From the NCBI GenBank assembly GCA_944377405.1, contig CALWES010000011.1, positions 1 to 60,753 on the forward strand: a stretch of 60,753 nt of DNA, written 5' to 3'. Position numbers and translations under genes: made by a program. Shown here piece after piece: positions 7,979-17,563 of this stretch (position 1 is the stretch's first letter; each line of letters opens with the position of its first letter). The notes beneath the pieces were generated by a model. The model saw only the letters and a program-made list of their open reading frames with translations. It was not told where the DNA came from and made no database searches. The stretch comes from an uncultured Lachnospiraceae bacterium. Its GTDB lineage: Bacteria > Bacillota > Clostridia > Lachnospirales > Lachnospiraceae.

Positions 7979-10576
7979 ATGAATATCAACAAGTTTACCC
8001 AGAAGTCCATTGAGGCGGTAAACGGCTGCGAGGCCATTGCCCGGGAGTACGGCAACCAGCAGATCGAGCAGGAGCATCTGCTCCTGAGTCTTCTGAGACT
8101 GGATGACAGCCTCATTGCAAAGCTTCTGGAACGGATGAATGTGCCGGTGGAGGCCTTTACCCAGAACCTGCAGCAGCTGGTGGAACGGCTGCCCAAGGTT
8201 TCCGGCTCCACCCAGATGTATTTTTCCAACGATGCCAATAAGGTCCTTACGGGGGCGGAAGACCATGCAAAGGCCATGGGGGACGAGTATGTTTCCGTGG
8301 AACATCTGTTCCTGGCCATGCTGAAGGATGCCGACAGCTCCATGAAGAAGCTCTTTAAAGAGTATAACATCACAAAGGACGGCTTCCTGAAGGTCCTTTC
8401 CGAGGTCCGGGGCAACCAGAGGGTCATGACCGATAACCCGGAGGACACCTACGATACCCTGAATAAGTACGGCTACGACCTGGTACAGCGGGCCCGGGAG
8501 CAGAAGCTGGACCCTGTCATCGGCAGGGACAACGAGATCCGGAACGTGATCCGGATCCTCTCCCGTAAGACAAAGAACAACCCGGTGCTCATCGGTGAGC
8601 CCGGCGTTGGTAAGACCGCCGTGGTGGAGGGCCTGGCCCAGAGGATCGTCCGGGGCGATGTGCCCGAGAGCCTGAAGGATAAGAAGATCTTTGCCCTGGA
8701 TATGGGCTCCCTGCTGGCAGGGGCTAAGTACCGGGGTGAATTTGAGGAGCGTCTGAAGGCCGTCCTGAAGGAAGTGACGGAGTCGGAAGGGGAGATCATC
8801 CTCTTCATCGATGAGATCCACACCATCGTAGGGGCCGGCAAGACCGAGGGCAGCATGGACGCCGGCAATATGTTAAAGCCCATGCTGGCAAGGGGCGAGC
8901 TCCACTGTATCGGAGCCACCACCCTGGAGGAGTACCGCTACATCGAGAAGGACCCGGCCCTGGAGCGCCGTTTCCAGCCGGTCCATGTGGATGAGCCCAC
9001 GGTGGAGGACACCATTTCCATCCTCCGGGGACTGAAGGAACGCTATGAGGTGTACCACGGCGTGAAGATCGCAGACTCCGCCCTGGTTTCCGCCGCAGTC
9101 CTTTCGGACCGCTATATCAGCGACCGTTTCCTGCCGGATAAGGCCATCGACCTGGTGGACGAGGCCTGCGCCATGATCAAGACGGAGATGAACCAGATGC
9201 CTGCGGAGCTGGATGAGAAGCAGCGGAAGATCATGCAGCTGGAGATCGAGGCCACGGCCCTGAAGAAGGAGACGGACAAGGCATCAAAGGACCGCCTGGA
9301 GGATCTGCAGCGGGATCTGGCGGAGCTTCGGGACGCCTTCAGCCAGGAAAAGGCAAAGTGGGAGCATGAGAAGGCCGGCGTGGATCAGCTTTCCGCCCTC
9401 AGGGAGGAGATCGAGTCCCTGAAGAACGAGGCGGAGATCCTGAAGCGCCAGGGTGACTATGAGAAGGCCGGCGCTATCCTTTACGGCAAGCTTCCCCAGA
9501 AGGAAAAGGAACTGGAGACGGCGGAGGAAAAGGTACGCCAGGAGGGCCATGATCTGGTCCATGAGAATGTAACCGACGATGAGATCGCAAAGATCGTCTC
9601 CAAGTGGACCGGCATCCCCGTGGCGAAGCTGTCGGAGTCGGAGCGCTCTAAGGTCTTAAGGCTTCCGGAGGAGCTTCATAAGCGGGTCGTGGGCCAGAAT
9701 GAGGCCGTGGAGAAGGTATCGGAGGCCATCCTCCGCTCCAAGGCAGGCATCAAGGATCCCACGAAGCCCATCGGCTCCTTCCTGTTCCTGGGTCCCACCG
9801 GCGTCGGTAAGACGGAGCTGGCAAAGACCCTGGCGGCAGAGCTTTTTGACGACGAGAACAGCATGGTGCGGATCGACATGTCCGAGTACATGGAGAAGCA
9901 CAGCGTCTCCAGACTCATCGGAGCGCCTCCGGGATATGTGGGCTACGATGAGGGAGGCCAGCTCACGGAGGCTGTCCGGAGGAAGCCCTACAGCGTCATC
10001 CTTTTCGACGAGGTGGAGAAGGCTCATCCCGATGTCTTCAACATCCTGCTGCAGGTGCTGGACGACGGCCGGATCACCGATTCCAAGGGCAAGACCGTGG
10101 ACTTCAAGAACACCGTCATCATCCTCACCTCCAACCTGGGTTCCCAGTATCTGCTGGAGGGCATTGAGGAGGACGGCTCCATCAGCGAGGCTGCAAAGGC
10201 CCAGGTGGATGCCCTGCTGAAGCAGAGCTTCCGGCCGGAGTTTCTGAACCGTCTGGACGAGATCATCATGTTCAAGCCCCTGACCAGGGCGGACATCACC
10301 CAGATCATCGATCTCTGCATGGCGGATCTGAACAAGCGGCTTAAGGACCGGGAGATCGCCGTTTCCCTGGATGAGGATGCAAAGCGCTACTGCGTGGACA
10401 ACGGCTATGATCCCGCCTTTGGTGCAAGGCCCCTGAAGCGTTTCATCCAGAAAAATGTGGAGACCCTGGCAGCCCGGATCATCCTGGAGGGCAGAGTCCG
10501 GGAGGGTGACACCATCTGCCTCCATGTGGATGCAAAGTCCAACCAGCTGGTTGCGGATGTGGAAAAAACAGAGTAA
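7979..10576 (+). CDS. clpB: Disaggregase chaperone ClpB
   Basis: An 865-residue Hsp100 ATPase that, with DnaK, pulls apart protein aggregates. Clp N domain at about 1-145; first AAA+ module with Walker A GEPGVGKT at about 206 and Walker B ILFIDEIH; coiled-coil middle domain at about 400-530 rich in Lys/Glu; second AAA+ module with GPTGVGKT at about 605 and the [12 protein letters not shown] region. The middle domain distinguishes ClpB from ClpC. GGAAGGAGG precedes the ATG. Single-gene unit under CIRCE control. Confidence 0.97.
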   Translation: MNINKFTQKSIEAVNGCEAIAREYGNQQIEQEHLLLSLLRLDDSLIAKLLERMNVPVEAFTQNLQQLVERLPKVSGSTQMYFSNDANKVLTGAEDHAKAMGDEYVSVEHLFLAMLKDADSSMKKLFKEYNITKDGFLKVLSEVRGNQRVMTDNPEDTYDTLNKYGYDLVQRAREQKLDPVIGRDNEIRNVIRILSRKTKNNPVLIGEPGVGKTAVVEGLAQRIVRGDVPESLKDKKIFALDMGSLLAGAKYRGEFEERLKAVLKEVTESEGEIILFIDEIHTIVGAGKTEGSMDAGNMLKPMLARGELHCIGATTLEEYRYIEKDPALERRFQPVHVDEPTVEDTISILRGLKERYEVYHGVKIADSALVSAAVLSDRYISDRFLPDKAIDLVDEACAMIKTEMNQMPAELDEKQRKIMQLEIEATALKKETDKASKDRLEDLQRDLAELRDAFSQEKAKWEHEKAGVDQLSALREEIESLKNEAEILKRQGDYEKAGAILYGKLPQKEKELETAEEKVRQEGHDLVHENVTDDEIAKIVSKWTGIPVAKLSESERSKVLRLPEELHKRVVGQNEAVEKVSEAILRSKAGIKDPTKPIGSFLFLGPTGVGKTELAKTLAAELFDDENSMVRIDMSEYMEKHSVSRLIGAPPGYVGYDEGGQLTEAVRRKPYSVILFDEVEKAHPDVFNILLQVLDDGRITDSKGKTVDFKNTVIILTSNLGSQYLLEGIEEDGSISEAAKAQVDALLKQSFRPEFLNRLDEIIMFKPLTRADITQIIDLCMADLNKRLKDREIAVSLDEDAKRYCVDNGYDPAFGARPLKRFIQKNVETLAARIILEGRVREGDTICLHVDAKSNQLVADVEKTE

Positions 10577-10609
10577 GATAGAACTGTATCGGATAAGGAT
10601 GCAGAGAGA

Positions 10610-10642
10610 GGAAGGCGTCTGGAACGGAGGCCTTCCTTTTTT
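10610..10642 (+). terminator. Rho-independent terminator of clpB
   Basis: GGAAGGC pairs with GCCTTCC across an 11-13 base loop, followed by six T. Confidence 0.8.
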
Positions 10643-10699
10643 ATAAGGAAGAAAGAGCTTAGGAAGGAAAAGCAGGGAAGCACCCTGCGGGAGGCACAG

Positions 10700-11620
10700 A
10701 TGATCTGTACAGTGACCCTGAATCCGGCATTGGATTATACCCTTGATGTGAAGGACTTCCGCCCGGGACGAACCAACCGGACTTTGAGAGAGGAGATCCT
10801 TCCGGGAGGAAAGGGGATCAACGTATCCCTGGTCCTTAGGAACCTGGGCTTTGAGAGCCGAGTCCTGGGATTTACCGCAGGCTTTACCGGAGCGGAGCTG
10901 GAGCGGCTCCTTAGGGAACGGGGCCTTAAGACGGACTTTATCCGGCTGCCCTCCGGCATGACCCGGATCAATGTGAAGCTTCGGTCCATGGAGGGAACGG
11001 AGCTCAATGCCAGGGGGCCTGAGATAGGGCCCGAGAGCCTGGAGCTCTTTCTGGAGCGGATCGGGGAGCTTTCCTCCGGGGATGTGCTGGTCCTTGCAGG
11101 CAGCGTCCCCCAGAGCCTTCCCGGCAGCATTTATGAGGACATCATGGGGAAGCTTTCGGGCAAAGGCGTCCGGATCCTGGTGGATGCGGAGGGAGAGGCC
11201 CTGAAGGGAGTACTGCCCTTACGGCCCTTCCTGGTAAAGCCCAATATCCACGAGCTGGGAGGCCTCTTCGGCAGGGAGCTCTCCGGCCCGGAGGAGGTGC
11301 CCTTCTACGGGAAGAAGCTGCAGGAGGCGGGAGCGGAGAACGTGCTGGTCTCCATGGCAGGCCAGGGAGCGGTGTTCCTCTCGGCGGAGGGCCATGTCTA
11401 CCGGAGCCCTGCCCCGAAAGGTGAGCTCATAAACGGCGTGGGCGCCGGGGACTCCATGGTGGCAGGCTTTCTTGCAGGCTGGCTTGAGAGCGGGAATTAT
11501 GAGACCGCCTTTTCCCTGGGTCTTGCCGCAGGCAGCGCCAGCGCCTTTTCCGAAGGACTGGCAGAAAAAAAGGAGGTACAGCGCCTCCTTCAGGAGATCC
11601 GGCCCAGGCGGCTGGAATAA
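10700..11620 (+). CDS. fruK: 1-phosphofructokinase-type sugar kinase (PfkB family)
   Basis: A 306-residue PfkB-family kinase. It opens with MICTVTLNPALDYT and has GGKGINVS for sugar binding and NGVGAGDSMVAGF near the C terminus, with the catalytic Asp at about 251. FruK phosphorylates fructose-1-phosphate to the 1,6-bisphosphate. Tagatose-6-phosphate kinase (LacC) is the main alternative. No fructose PTS gene is nearby, so the substrate is less certain than the family. A small hairpin (GCAGGG-N5-CCCTGC, 10672-10688) directly abuts the GGGAGG ribosome site. Glycerate kinase follows after 29 bases, probably in one transcript. Confidence 0.85.
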   Translation: MICTVTLNPALDYTLDVKDFRPGRTNRTLREEILPGGKGINVSLVLRNLGFESRVLGFTAGFTGAELERLLRERGLKTDFIRLPSGMTRINVKLRSMEGTELNARGPEIGPESLELFLERIGELSSGDVLVLAGSVPQSLPGSIYEDIMGKLSGKGVRILVDAEGEALKGVLPLRPFLVKPNIHELGGLFGRELSGPEEVPFYGKKLQEAGAENVLVSMAGQGAVFLSAEGHVYRSPAPKGELINGVGAGDSMVAGFLAGWLESGNYETAFSLGLAAGSASAFSEGLAEKKEVQRLLQEIRPRRLE

Positions 11621-11649
11621 AGGATCATTACATCAGAAAGGGGACAGCT

Positions 11650-12798
11650 ATGAAGTTTGTATTTGCATCGGATTCCTTCAAGGGGACCCTCAGCTCACAG
11701 AGGACGGCGGAGCTTCTGACGGAGGCCGCAAAGGAGGTGTTTCCCGACTGCGTCTGCTGCGGCGTGCCTGTGGCGGACGGAGGGGAGGGCACCGTGGAGG
11801 CGGTGCTGGCTGCCGTAAAGGGAGAGCAGATCCCCGTCAGGGTCCACGGACCCTATATGGAGGAGCTTCAGGCCTCCTATGGGCGCATCGATGAAAACCG
11901 GGCTATCCTGGCCATGGCGGACGCCTCCGGCCTTCCCCTGGTACCTCCGGAGAAACGCAACCCCCTCTTTACCACCACCTACGGGACGGGGGAGCTGATC
12001 CGGGAGGCCCTTCTGGCAGGAGCCAGGGATATTACCATCGCCATCGGGGGCTCTGCCACCAACGACGGAGGCATGGGCTGCATGAACGCCCTGGGGGTCC
12101 GCTTCCTGGACCGGAAGGGGCAGGAGCTTAAGGGCATCGGGGCGAACCTCAGGGAGGTGGACTCTATGGATCTCTCCGGCCTTATGCCTGAGGTAAGGAG
12201 CGCCCGCTTTACCGTCATGTGCGACGTGGAGGCTCCCCTTTGCGGAGAAAAGGGAGCCGTCTATGCCTTCGGCAGACAGAAGGGGGCAAGCCTCCGGGAG
12301 CTGGAGGAGCTGGAACGGGGCATGCAGAATTATGCAGAGGTCCTGAACCGGACCTTCGGCGGGGAGATCCGCAGCCTTCCCGGGGGAGGCGCTGCAGGAG
12401 GCCTGGGAGCAGCCCTGCACCTCTTCCTCCATGGGGAGATGAAGAGCGGCATCGACCGGGTGCTAGACCTTATCAGCTTTGACAGCCTCCTGGAGGGGGC
12501 GGACTGCGTCATCACCGGAGAGGGAAAGGCCGACGGTATGACGGTCTACGGCAAGGTCATGTCCGGCGTGGGCAGGCGCAGCAAGGCTCACGGTCTCCCG
12601 GTGCTGGCCATCGTAGGGGGCATGGGAGAAGGGGCGGAACGGGTCTATGAATGCGGCGTGGATTCCATGATCACCACCATCAACAGCGCCATGCCCATAG
12701 AGGATGCCCTGGAGCAGGCGGAGTCCCTTTACCGGAGCGCCGCAAGACGTCTGATGCGGATCCTGGCGGTGGGCTACGGCCTCCATTCCGGAACATAA
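11650..12798 (+). CDS. glxK: Glycerate kinase (GarK/GlxK family)
   Basis: A 382-residue kinase of the type 1 glycerate kinase family, which phosphorylates D-glycerate (usually to 2-phosphoglycerate) and feeds it into lower glycolysis. Signature segments are the start KFVFASDSFKGTLSS, VADGGEGTVEA, IAIGGSATNDGGMG (about 129-142) and CVITGEGKAD. Length is normal. It follows the PfkB kinase by 29 bases and the pair may handle phosphorylated C3/C6 sugar intermediates together; that pairing is inference. Confidence 0.93.
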   Translation: MKFVFASDSFKGTLSSQRTAELLTEAAKEVFPDCVCCGVPVADGGEGTVEAVLAAVKGEQIPVRVHGPYMEELQASYGRIDENRAILAMADASGLPLVPPEKRNPLFTTTYGTGELIREALLAGARDITIAIGGSATNDGGMGCMNALGVRFLDRKGQELKGIGANLREVDSMDLSGLMPEVRSARFTVMCDVEAPLCGEKGAVYAFGRQKGASLRELEELERGMQNYAEVLNRTFGGEIRSLPGGGAAGGLGAALHLFLHGEMKSGIDRVLDLISFDSLLEGADCVITGEGKADGMTVYGKVMSGVGRRSKAHGLPVLAIVGGMGEGAERVYECGVDSMITTINSAMPIEDALEQAESLYRSAARRLMRILAVGYGLHSGT

Positions 12799-12828
12799 GG
12801 AAAAAAAGGAGAAAAATCCGGGATCTGC

Positions 12829-12884
12829 TTGCTTTTTCTGAAAAAAGGTATATACTTCTTACATGTGGTTTTTAAAACTACATG
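12829..12884 (+). promoter_or_regulatory. Promoter with a 23-bp palindrome before the hemolysin III-like gene
   Basis: TTGCTT (12829-12834), 16 bases, TATACT (12851-12856). Just downstream, 12862-12884 is a near-perfect palindrome (CATGTGGTTTT-T-AAAACTACATG, one mismatch) placed at about the transcription start, where an operator would be expected. An exact 11-base inverted repeat also links GTATATACTTC (12848-12858) with GAAGTATATAC (12917-12927) at the gene start. Confidence 0.5.
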
Positions 12885-12927
12885 AAAAAGAGATAAAAAC
12901 CGTGTTTATTGGAAAGGAAGTATATAC

Positions 12928-13587
12928 ATGAAAGAACTGATCCTGAAACTGAAGGACCCGGGCAGTGCCCTGACCCATGGCATTGGCATGATCGCGGCCC
13001 TGATCGCCTCCGTTCCCCTCATCGGGAAGGCGGCATCGGACCTGACGGCGGAGAAGACCGCAGCCATGGCTATCTTTATTATCAGTATGATCCTGCTGTA
13101 CGGGGCCAGCACACTCTACCACTCTCTGAACATTTCCCCGCGGGTGAACAAGGCCCTGCGGAAGGTGGATCACATGATGATCTATGTGCTGATCGCAGGC
13201 ACCTATACTCCGGTGTGCGCCATCGTCCTGGGGGACCGCTCCGGCTGGCTCCTGCTTCTGGCCATCTGGGCCATTGCCGCAGCGGGGATCCTGGTGGCGG
13301 CCCTCTGGATCAACTGTCCCAAGGCCTTTTCCTCCGTGATCTACATCCTTATGGGCTGGCTGTGCCTGGTGCAGATCGGAAGGATCCTTACGGCCCTTCC
13401 CGAAGGTGCCTTTGCCTGGCTTCTGGCAGGGGGCCTTCTTTATACCGCAGGGGGCGTGCTCTATGCCCTGAAGCTTCCGGTGTTCCGGCGGCTTCCCAAA
13501 AACTTCGGCGCCCATGAGATCTTCCACCTCTTTGTCATGGCGGGAAGCCTCTGCCACTACGTTATGATGTACGCATACGTCTGCTGA
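12928..13587 (+). CDS. Hemolysin III / PAQR-family membrane protein
   Basis: A 219-residue protein with about seven membrane segments. The family's conserved polar residues are present: GASTLYHS in segment 2, the DHMMIY Asp/His pair, and HEIFHLFV near the C terminus, which form a zinc-like site in PAQR proteins. Bacterial members are annotated hemolysin III or YqfA; their physiological role is in membrane homeostasis in some species and haemolysis is not generally proven. Own promoter and own strong terminator. Confidence 0.88.
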   Translation: MKELILKLKDPGSALTHGIGMIAALIASVPLIGKAASDLTAEKTAAMAIFIISMILLYGASTLYHSLNISPRVNKALRKVDHMMIYVLIAGTYTPVCAIVLGDRSGWLLLLAIWAIAAAGILVAALWINCPKAFSSVIYILMGWLCLVQIGRILTALPEGAFAWLLAGGLLYTAGGVLYALKLPVFRRLPKNFGAHEIFHLFVMAGSLCHYVMMYAYVC

Positions 13588-13600
13588 TGAAAACGATCCG

Positions 13601-13655
13601 GATGCAGCTTCATCCCCGATCCAGGGATCCGGGATGAGGGCTGCATCTTTTTTTT
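13601..13655 (+). terminator. Rho-independent terminator
   Basis: GATGCAGC...GCTGCATC (13601-13646), with an inner CATCCC/GGGATG stem, is followed by nine consecutive T or near-T bases. Confidence 0.9.
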
Positions 13656-13665
13656 ATGTTTCCTG

Positions 13666-13722
13666 TTGACTTTTTATGAAAAAGTGTTAATATAAACACA
13701 TGAACAGATATTCAAATGTTCA
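13666..13722 (+). promoter_or_regulatory. Promoter and ArsR/SmtB-type operator of the zinc/cadmium operon
   Basis: TTGACT (13666-13671), 16 bases, TAATAT (13688-13693). At the expected start of transcription lies TGAACA-N10-TGTTCA (13701-13722) with an inner TATTCA copy. This layout matches operators of SmtB/CzrA-type repressors, and the second gene of the operon encodes such a repressor, so metal-relieved autorepression is likely. Confidence 0.75.
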
Positions 13723-13767
13723 GACAAAAAAGAATGAATGAAAAAGAGATACAGGGAGGACATACTC

Positions 13768-13986
13768 ATGAAAAAGAAATTTGCCATGGAAGATCTGGAC
13801 TGCGCCAACTGCGCTGCAAAGATGGAGGCTGCCATTAAAAAGATCGACGGAGTCAACGACGCGGTGATCTCCTTTATGGCCCAGAAGCTGACCATCGATG
13901 CGGAGGAGGAGCGCTTTGACGAGATCATGCAGGAAGTGGTAAAGGCCTGCAAAAGGGTAGAGCCTGATACCAGGATCATTTTTTAA
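13768..13986 (+). CDS. Free-standing heavy-metal-associated (HMA) domain protein
   Basis: A 72-residue ferredoxin-like HMA protein with the metal-binding DCANCAAK (C-x-x-C) loop at about residues 12-15. Such domains bind soft metal ions and pass them to P1B ATPases. The ATG at 13768 has GGGAGGA seven bases upstream and is preferred over an earlier in-frame ATG at 13738. The ATPase two genes downstream lacks its own N-terminal HMA domain, so this protein probably supplies it in trans. Confidence 0.88.
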   Translation: MKKKFAMEDLDCANCAAKMEAAIKKIDGVNDAVISFMAQKLTIDAEEERFDEIMQEVVKACKRVEPDTRIIF

Positions 13987-13997
13987 GGAGATAAACC

Positions 13998-14306
13998 ATG
14001 CAGAGATCCATGATGATCAACCGGGTAAACGAGGAGGAACTTCTGGACCTGGCGGAGCTCTTTAAGGTATTCGGAGATTCCACCAGGATCAAGATCCTCT
14101 ATGTGCTCTTCGACGCGGAGATCAGCGTAGGGGAGATCGCGGACAAGCTGAACATGACCCAGTCCGCCATTTCTCACCAGCTGAAGATCCTCAAGCAGGC
14201 GAAGCTCATCCGGAGCCGTCGGGAGGGCAAGGCCATGCTCTACAGCCTGGCTGACGAGCATGTGAAGACCATCATTGCCATGGGCAAGGAGCACATCGAG
14301 GAGTGA
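13998..14306 (+). CDS. ArsR/SmtB-family metal-responsive repressor
   Basis: A 102-residue winged-helix repressor with the recognition helix region MTQSAISHQLKILKQAKLI. The C-terminal helix DEHVKTIIAMGKEHIEE has Asp, His (+2), His (+13) and Glu (+16), the same spacing as the alpha-5 zinc site of SmtB (D104, H106, H117, E120). There is no N-terminal CVC motif. It should release the TGAACA-N10-TGTTCA operator when zinc (or cadmium/cobalt) is in excess. It lies 11 bases after the HMA gene. Confidence 0.92.
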   Translation: MQRSMMINRVNEEELLDLAELFKVFGDSTRIKILYVLFDAEISVGEIADKLNMTQSAISHQLKILKQAKLIRSRREGKAMLYSLADEHVKTIIAMGKEHIEE

Positions 14307-14351
14307 TCCCGGACCCATTCCATCAATCTACAGAAAATCGAGGCAAATCTT

Positions 14352-16232
14352 ATGACGAATAAACAGAAAAAGGAAAGAAACCGGATCCTTCTGGCCGCCT
14401 TCTTCTTTGTTCTGCTCTCCGTGGCGGAGCATGCCGGCTTTCTTCCCGTCGTTTTTGAAAACCGCTGGCTGAAGCTGCTTTTATACCTGATCCCCTACCT
14501 CATCGTGGGACTGGATGTGGTGAAGGGAGCCTTCCGGGGCATCCTGAACAAGGACCCCTTTGACGAGGCCTTCCTCATGACTCTGGCCACCTTCGGCGCC
14601 TTCGCCGTGGCGGAGGACTCGGAGGCCGTGGCGGTAATGCTCTTTTATTCCATCGGCGAGCTCTTCCAGGACGTGGCGGTGGGAAAGTCCAGAAGGTCCA
14701 TCAAGGCCCTGATGGAGATCGCACCGGAATATGCGAACCTCTTACAGCCTGACGGAAGCGCAAAGACCGTGGATCCCTCGGAGCTTCAGGTGGGGGATGT
14801 GATCCTTATAAAGGCCGGAGAGAAGATCCCCGTGGACGGTCTGGTGCTGGAGGGAAGCTCCATGCTGGACACAAAGGCCATCACCGGAGAATCCGTGCCC
14901 CGCTCCATTAAGGAAGGGGAGCAGATCATATCCGGCTGTATCAACGGAGAGGGACTCCTCAGGGTACGGGTGGAAAAGGCCTATGAGGACTCCACCGTGG
15001 CCCGGGTCCTGGAAATGGTGGAGAACGCCTCCGAAAAGAAATCCCGCACCGAGAACTTCATCACCCGTTTTGCCCGGTACTATACTCCCATCGTGGTGAT
15101 CAGTGCCCTGGTGCTGGCAGTGCTGCCCCCCATCCTTACGGGAACCGGCTTCCTTACCTGGATCCAGCGGGCCTGCACCTTCCTTGTGATCTCCTGCCCC
15201 TGCGCCCTTGTGATCTCCGTGCCCTTAAGCTTCTTTGGGGGCATCGGTGCAGCCTCCCGTCAGGGAGTCCTGGTGAAGGGCTCCAACTATCTGGAGGCCC
15301 TGGGGGAGATGGAGACCCTGGTCTCCGACAAGACCGGCACCCTCACAAAGGGCACCTTCCGGGTAACGGAGGTCCTGCCCCAGGAGGGCGTGGACAGGGC
15401 GCTCCTTCTGGAGACGGCGGCCCTTGCGGAAAGCTTCTCCGACCATCCCATTGCGGGAAGTATCCGGGAAGCCTACGGGAAGCAGCTGGAGAGCGGACTT
15501 GTTTCCGATACGAAGAACGTATCCGGCCAGGGTGTGATCGCCATGGCGGAGGGCCACAGGCTCCTGGCAGGAAACGGCAAGCTTATGGAGGCCTCCGGGA
15601 TCTCCTATACCCCCTGCGATCAGCCCGGTACCGTGGTCTATGTGGCCCGGGATCAGGAATTCCTGGGAGCCCTTGTGATCTCCGATGAGATCAAGCCTGA
15701 GGCAAAGGAAGCCATCCGGGAGCTGAAGCAGGCAGGCGTCAGAAGGACCGTGATGCTTACGGGTGACCGGAAGGAGGCGGCGGAGGCTGTCTGCAGGGAG
15801 CTTGGCATGGACCAGGTCTTCAGCGGACTCCTTCCGGCAGACAAGGTCACGAAGGTAGAGGAGCTCCTTTCTCAGAAGGAGACAAAGAAGGGCCGCCTGG
15901 CCTTTGTGGGAGACGGCATAAACGATGCACCGGTGCTCTCCAGGGCGGATATCGGCATCGCCATGGGCTCCCTGGGCTCCGATGCAGCCATTGAGGCGGC
16001 GGATGTGGTGATCATGGACGACGATCTCCTGCGGCTTCCTGCGGTGATCCGTATCGCAAGAAAGACCCTGGGCATTGCCAGACAGAACATCGTCTTTGCC
16101 CTCTTCGTGAAGGTCCTGGTGCTGATCCTGGGCGCCCTTGGCCTTGCCAACATGTGGGCGGCGGTCTTTGCGGACGTAGGCGTGTCCGTGATCTGCATCA
16201 TTAATTCCATGCGGATGCTGCGGGTGAAATAA
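14352..16232 (+). CDS. Zinc/cadmium-exporting P1B-type ATPase
   Basis: A 626-residue P-type ATPase. TGES actuator motif at 178-181, CPC metal motif at 282-284 in SCPCALVIS, phosphorylated Asp 326 in SDKTGT, the SDHPIA motif and GDGINDAP hinge. The last segment has FADVGVSVICIINSMRML, as in ZntA/CadA zinc-cadmium pumps. It has no N-terminal HMA domain; one is encoded separately at the start of the operon. Acts in the cytoplasmic membrane to expel excess Zn or Cd. Its own ribosome site is weak. Confidence 0.94.
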   Translation: MTNKQKKERNRILLAAFFFVLLSVAEHAGFLPVVFENRWLKLLLYLIPYLIVGLDVVKGAFRGILNKDPFDEAFLMTLATFGAFAVAEDSEAVAVMLFYSIGELFQDVAVGKSRRSIKALMEIAPEYANLLQPDGSAKTVDPSELQVGDVILIKAGEKIPVDGLVLEGSSMLDTKAITGESVPRSIKEGEQIISGCINGEGLLRVRVEKAYEDSTVARVLEMVENASEKKSRTENFITRFARYYTPIVVISALVLAVLPPILTGTGFLTWIQRACTFLVISCPCALVISVPLSFFGGIGAASRQGVLVKGSNYLEALGEMETLVSDKTGTLTKGTFRVTEVLPQEGVDRALLLETAALAESFSDHPIAGSIREAYGKQLESGLVSDTKNVSGQGVIAMAEGHRLLAGNGKLMEASGISYTPCDQPGTVVYVARDQEFLGALVISDEIKPEAKEAIRELKQAGVRRTVMLTGDRKEAAEAVCRELGMDQVFSGLLPADKVTKVEELLSQKETKKGRLAFVGDGINDAPVLSRADIGIAMGSLGSDAAIEAADVVIMDDDLLRLPAVIRIARKTLGIARQNIVFALFVKVLVLILGALGLANMWAAVFADVGVSVICIINSMRMLRVK

Positions 16233-16295
16233 AAACAAAGGAAAATAAGGAAGGGTGTTCACAGCCTGTTTACAAATTTGAAAGGTAAAATTAAG

Positions 16296-16323
16296 TTGTG
16301 GAGGCCCTTCCCTGTGATATACT
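16296..16323 (+). promoter_or_regulatory. Predicted promoter for the 16.4-17.6 kb gene pair
   Basis: TTGTGG (16296-16301), 16 bases, TATACT (16318-16323), about 60 bases before the start at 16385. Confidence 0.5.
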
Positions 16324-16384
16324 GATATCTATAGGAACAGTACATATTTGAAATGTCTTTCATATGTGCAGAGGAGGTTATTGG

Positions 16385-16933
16385 ATGTCAGAATTGATTA
16401 GTTTATTTTTCGGAATGATGATGTTTTTCACGGCTATCGGGTTTTTGATCCTGATCTATGCAGTGTTCTGCCTGGGCCGTATGCGCATGTTCCAGAAGGC
16501 AGGCGTGGCAGGCTGGAAGGCCTGGATCCCCCTGTACCGGGACTATGTGCTCTGCCAGATCACCATGGGCAAGGGCTGGTACTTCGTACTGGGCCTGATT
16601 CCGCCCCTTTATCCGGTGATGCAGGTGCTGTATGCCCTGGAGATCTGCCTCTCCTATAAGATGGAGATCCTGTTCGGCGTACTGTATTTCTTCCTGCCCT
16701 GGCTTGCGGAGCTGATCGTAGGCTTCGGCAAGTCCGAGTATCAGGGAAGCCAGGATCTGGATCAGCAGATCAGGAACCTGTTCGGCGGCACCGGTCCTCA
16801 GAACGGACAGAACGGCGGTACTTCCGGTCCCCAGGCCGGCGGAGCCCAGGGCGGCGCTTCCCAGGACCAGAGCCAGGTAGTCCACACCCAGGCTGCGGAG
16901 GAGGTCCATGACCGGACAGAAGGACAGCAGTAA
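16385..16933 (+). CDS. Small multi-pass membrane protein, DUF5684-like
   Basis: A 182-residue protein with about four hydrophobic segments in the first 120 residues, including a conserved-looking GWKAWIPLYRDYVL stretch, and a Gly/Gln-rich low-complexity cytoplasmic tail. The arrangement resembles the DUF5684 family of uncharacterised Firmicutes membrane proteins; that match is from memory. The ATG at 16385 follows GAGGAGG and is preferred to the in-frame ATG at 16364. The 3' end overlaps the metallopeptidase gene by 26 bases. Confidence 0.7.
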   Translation: MSELISLFFGMMMFFTAIGFLILIYAVFCLGRMRMFQKAGVAGWKAWIPLYRDYVLCQITMGKGWYFVLGLIPPLYPVMQVLYALEICLSYKMEILFGVLYFFLPWLAELIVGFGKSEYQGSQDLDQQIRNLFGGTGPQNGQNGGTSGPQAGGAQGGASQDQSQVVHTQAAEEVHDRTEGQQ

Positions 16934-17558
16934 GACAGCCCCTTCGGAGGCAGGCGCCTCCGGGGATATCTCCTACAGCCTTCGCATCGAACGGCGCAAT
17001 GTAAAGAATATCAACATCTACCTTAGGCCTCCCTATGAGGAGGTGCTGGTGACGGCCCCAAGGCGTCTGTCCCAGGGCAGGATCAACGCCTTCCTTCAGG
17101 AGAAGGAGGACTGGATCTGCCGGAACCTCCGGAGGCTTCGGGAAGAAAAGCAGGAAAACCGCCTGGCGGGTCCCATGTCCCGGGAGGAACGGAAGGCTTA
17201 TGAAGAGAGGCTCAAGGACCTGCTGCCATCCCTTATGGAAAAGTGGGAAGCCCTGATGGGGGTAAAGAGCAGGGGCTTCTGCCTTCGGAAGATGAAAAGG
17301 GCCTACGGGGTCTGCCACATCCGTACGAAGGAGATCACCTTCAATCTGTGGCTGGGAGCCGTACCGGAGGCACTGGTGGAATATATCGTGGTCCATGAGT
17401 TGTGCCACCTGCGGGAGCCCTCCCACAACCGGCATTTTCACAGCCTGGTATCCCACTACCTTCCGGACTGGAAGGGACGGAAGAGGGCCCTGGACGCCTT
17501 CTTTTCGGAACAGGCGGGGGCTGGACAGACAGATAGGACAGAAACAGATATGGCATAA
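16908..17558 (+). CDS. YgjP/SprT-like zinc metallopeptidase-type protein (DUF45)
   Basis: A 216-residue protein of the YgjP-like (DUF45) family. The gluzincin-type motif is VVHELCHLREPSHNRHFHSLV: HELCH, then a third His seven residues later, the usual zinc ligands and catalytic Glu. The N-terminal half has the family's basic VKNINIYLRPPYEEVLVTAP segment. A peptidase role is predicted but no substrate is known. Overlaps the membrane protein gene and is probably translated with it. Confidence 0.87.
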   Translation: MTGQKDSSKTAPSEAGASGDISYSLRIERRNVKNINIYLRPPYEEVLVTAPRRLSQGRINAFLQEKEDWICRNLRRLREEKQENRLAGPMSREERKAYEERLKDLLPSLMEKWEALMGVKSRGFCLRKMKRAYGVCHIRTKEITFNLWLGAVPEALVEYIVVHELCHLREPSHNRHFHSLVSHYLPDWKGRKRALDAFFSEQAGAGQTDRTETDMA

Positions 17559-17563
17559 AAAAG

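Noticed and set aside
15225..16262. Minus-strand open frame opposite the zinc/cadmium ATPase
   Set aside because: His/Gln-rich nonsense composition typical of antisense frames; the plus strand has all P-type ATPase motifs.
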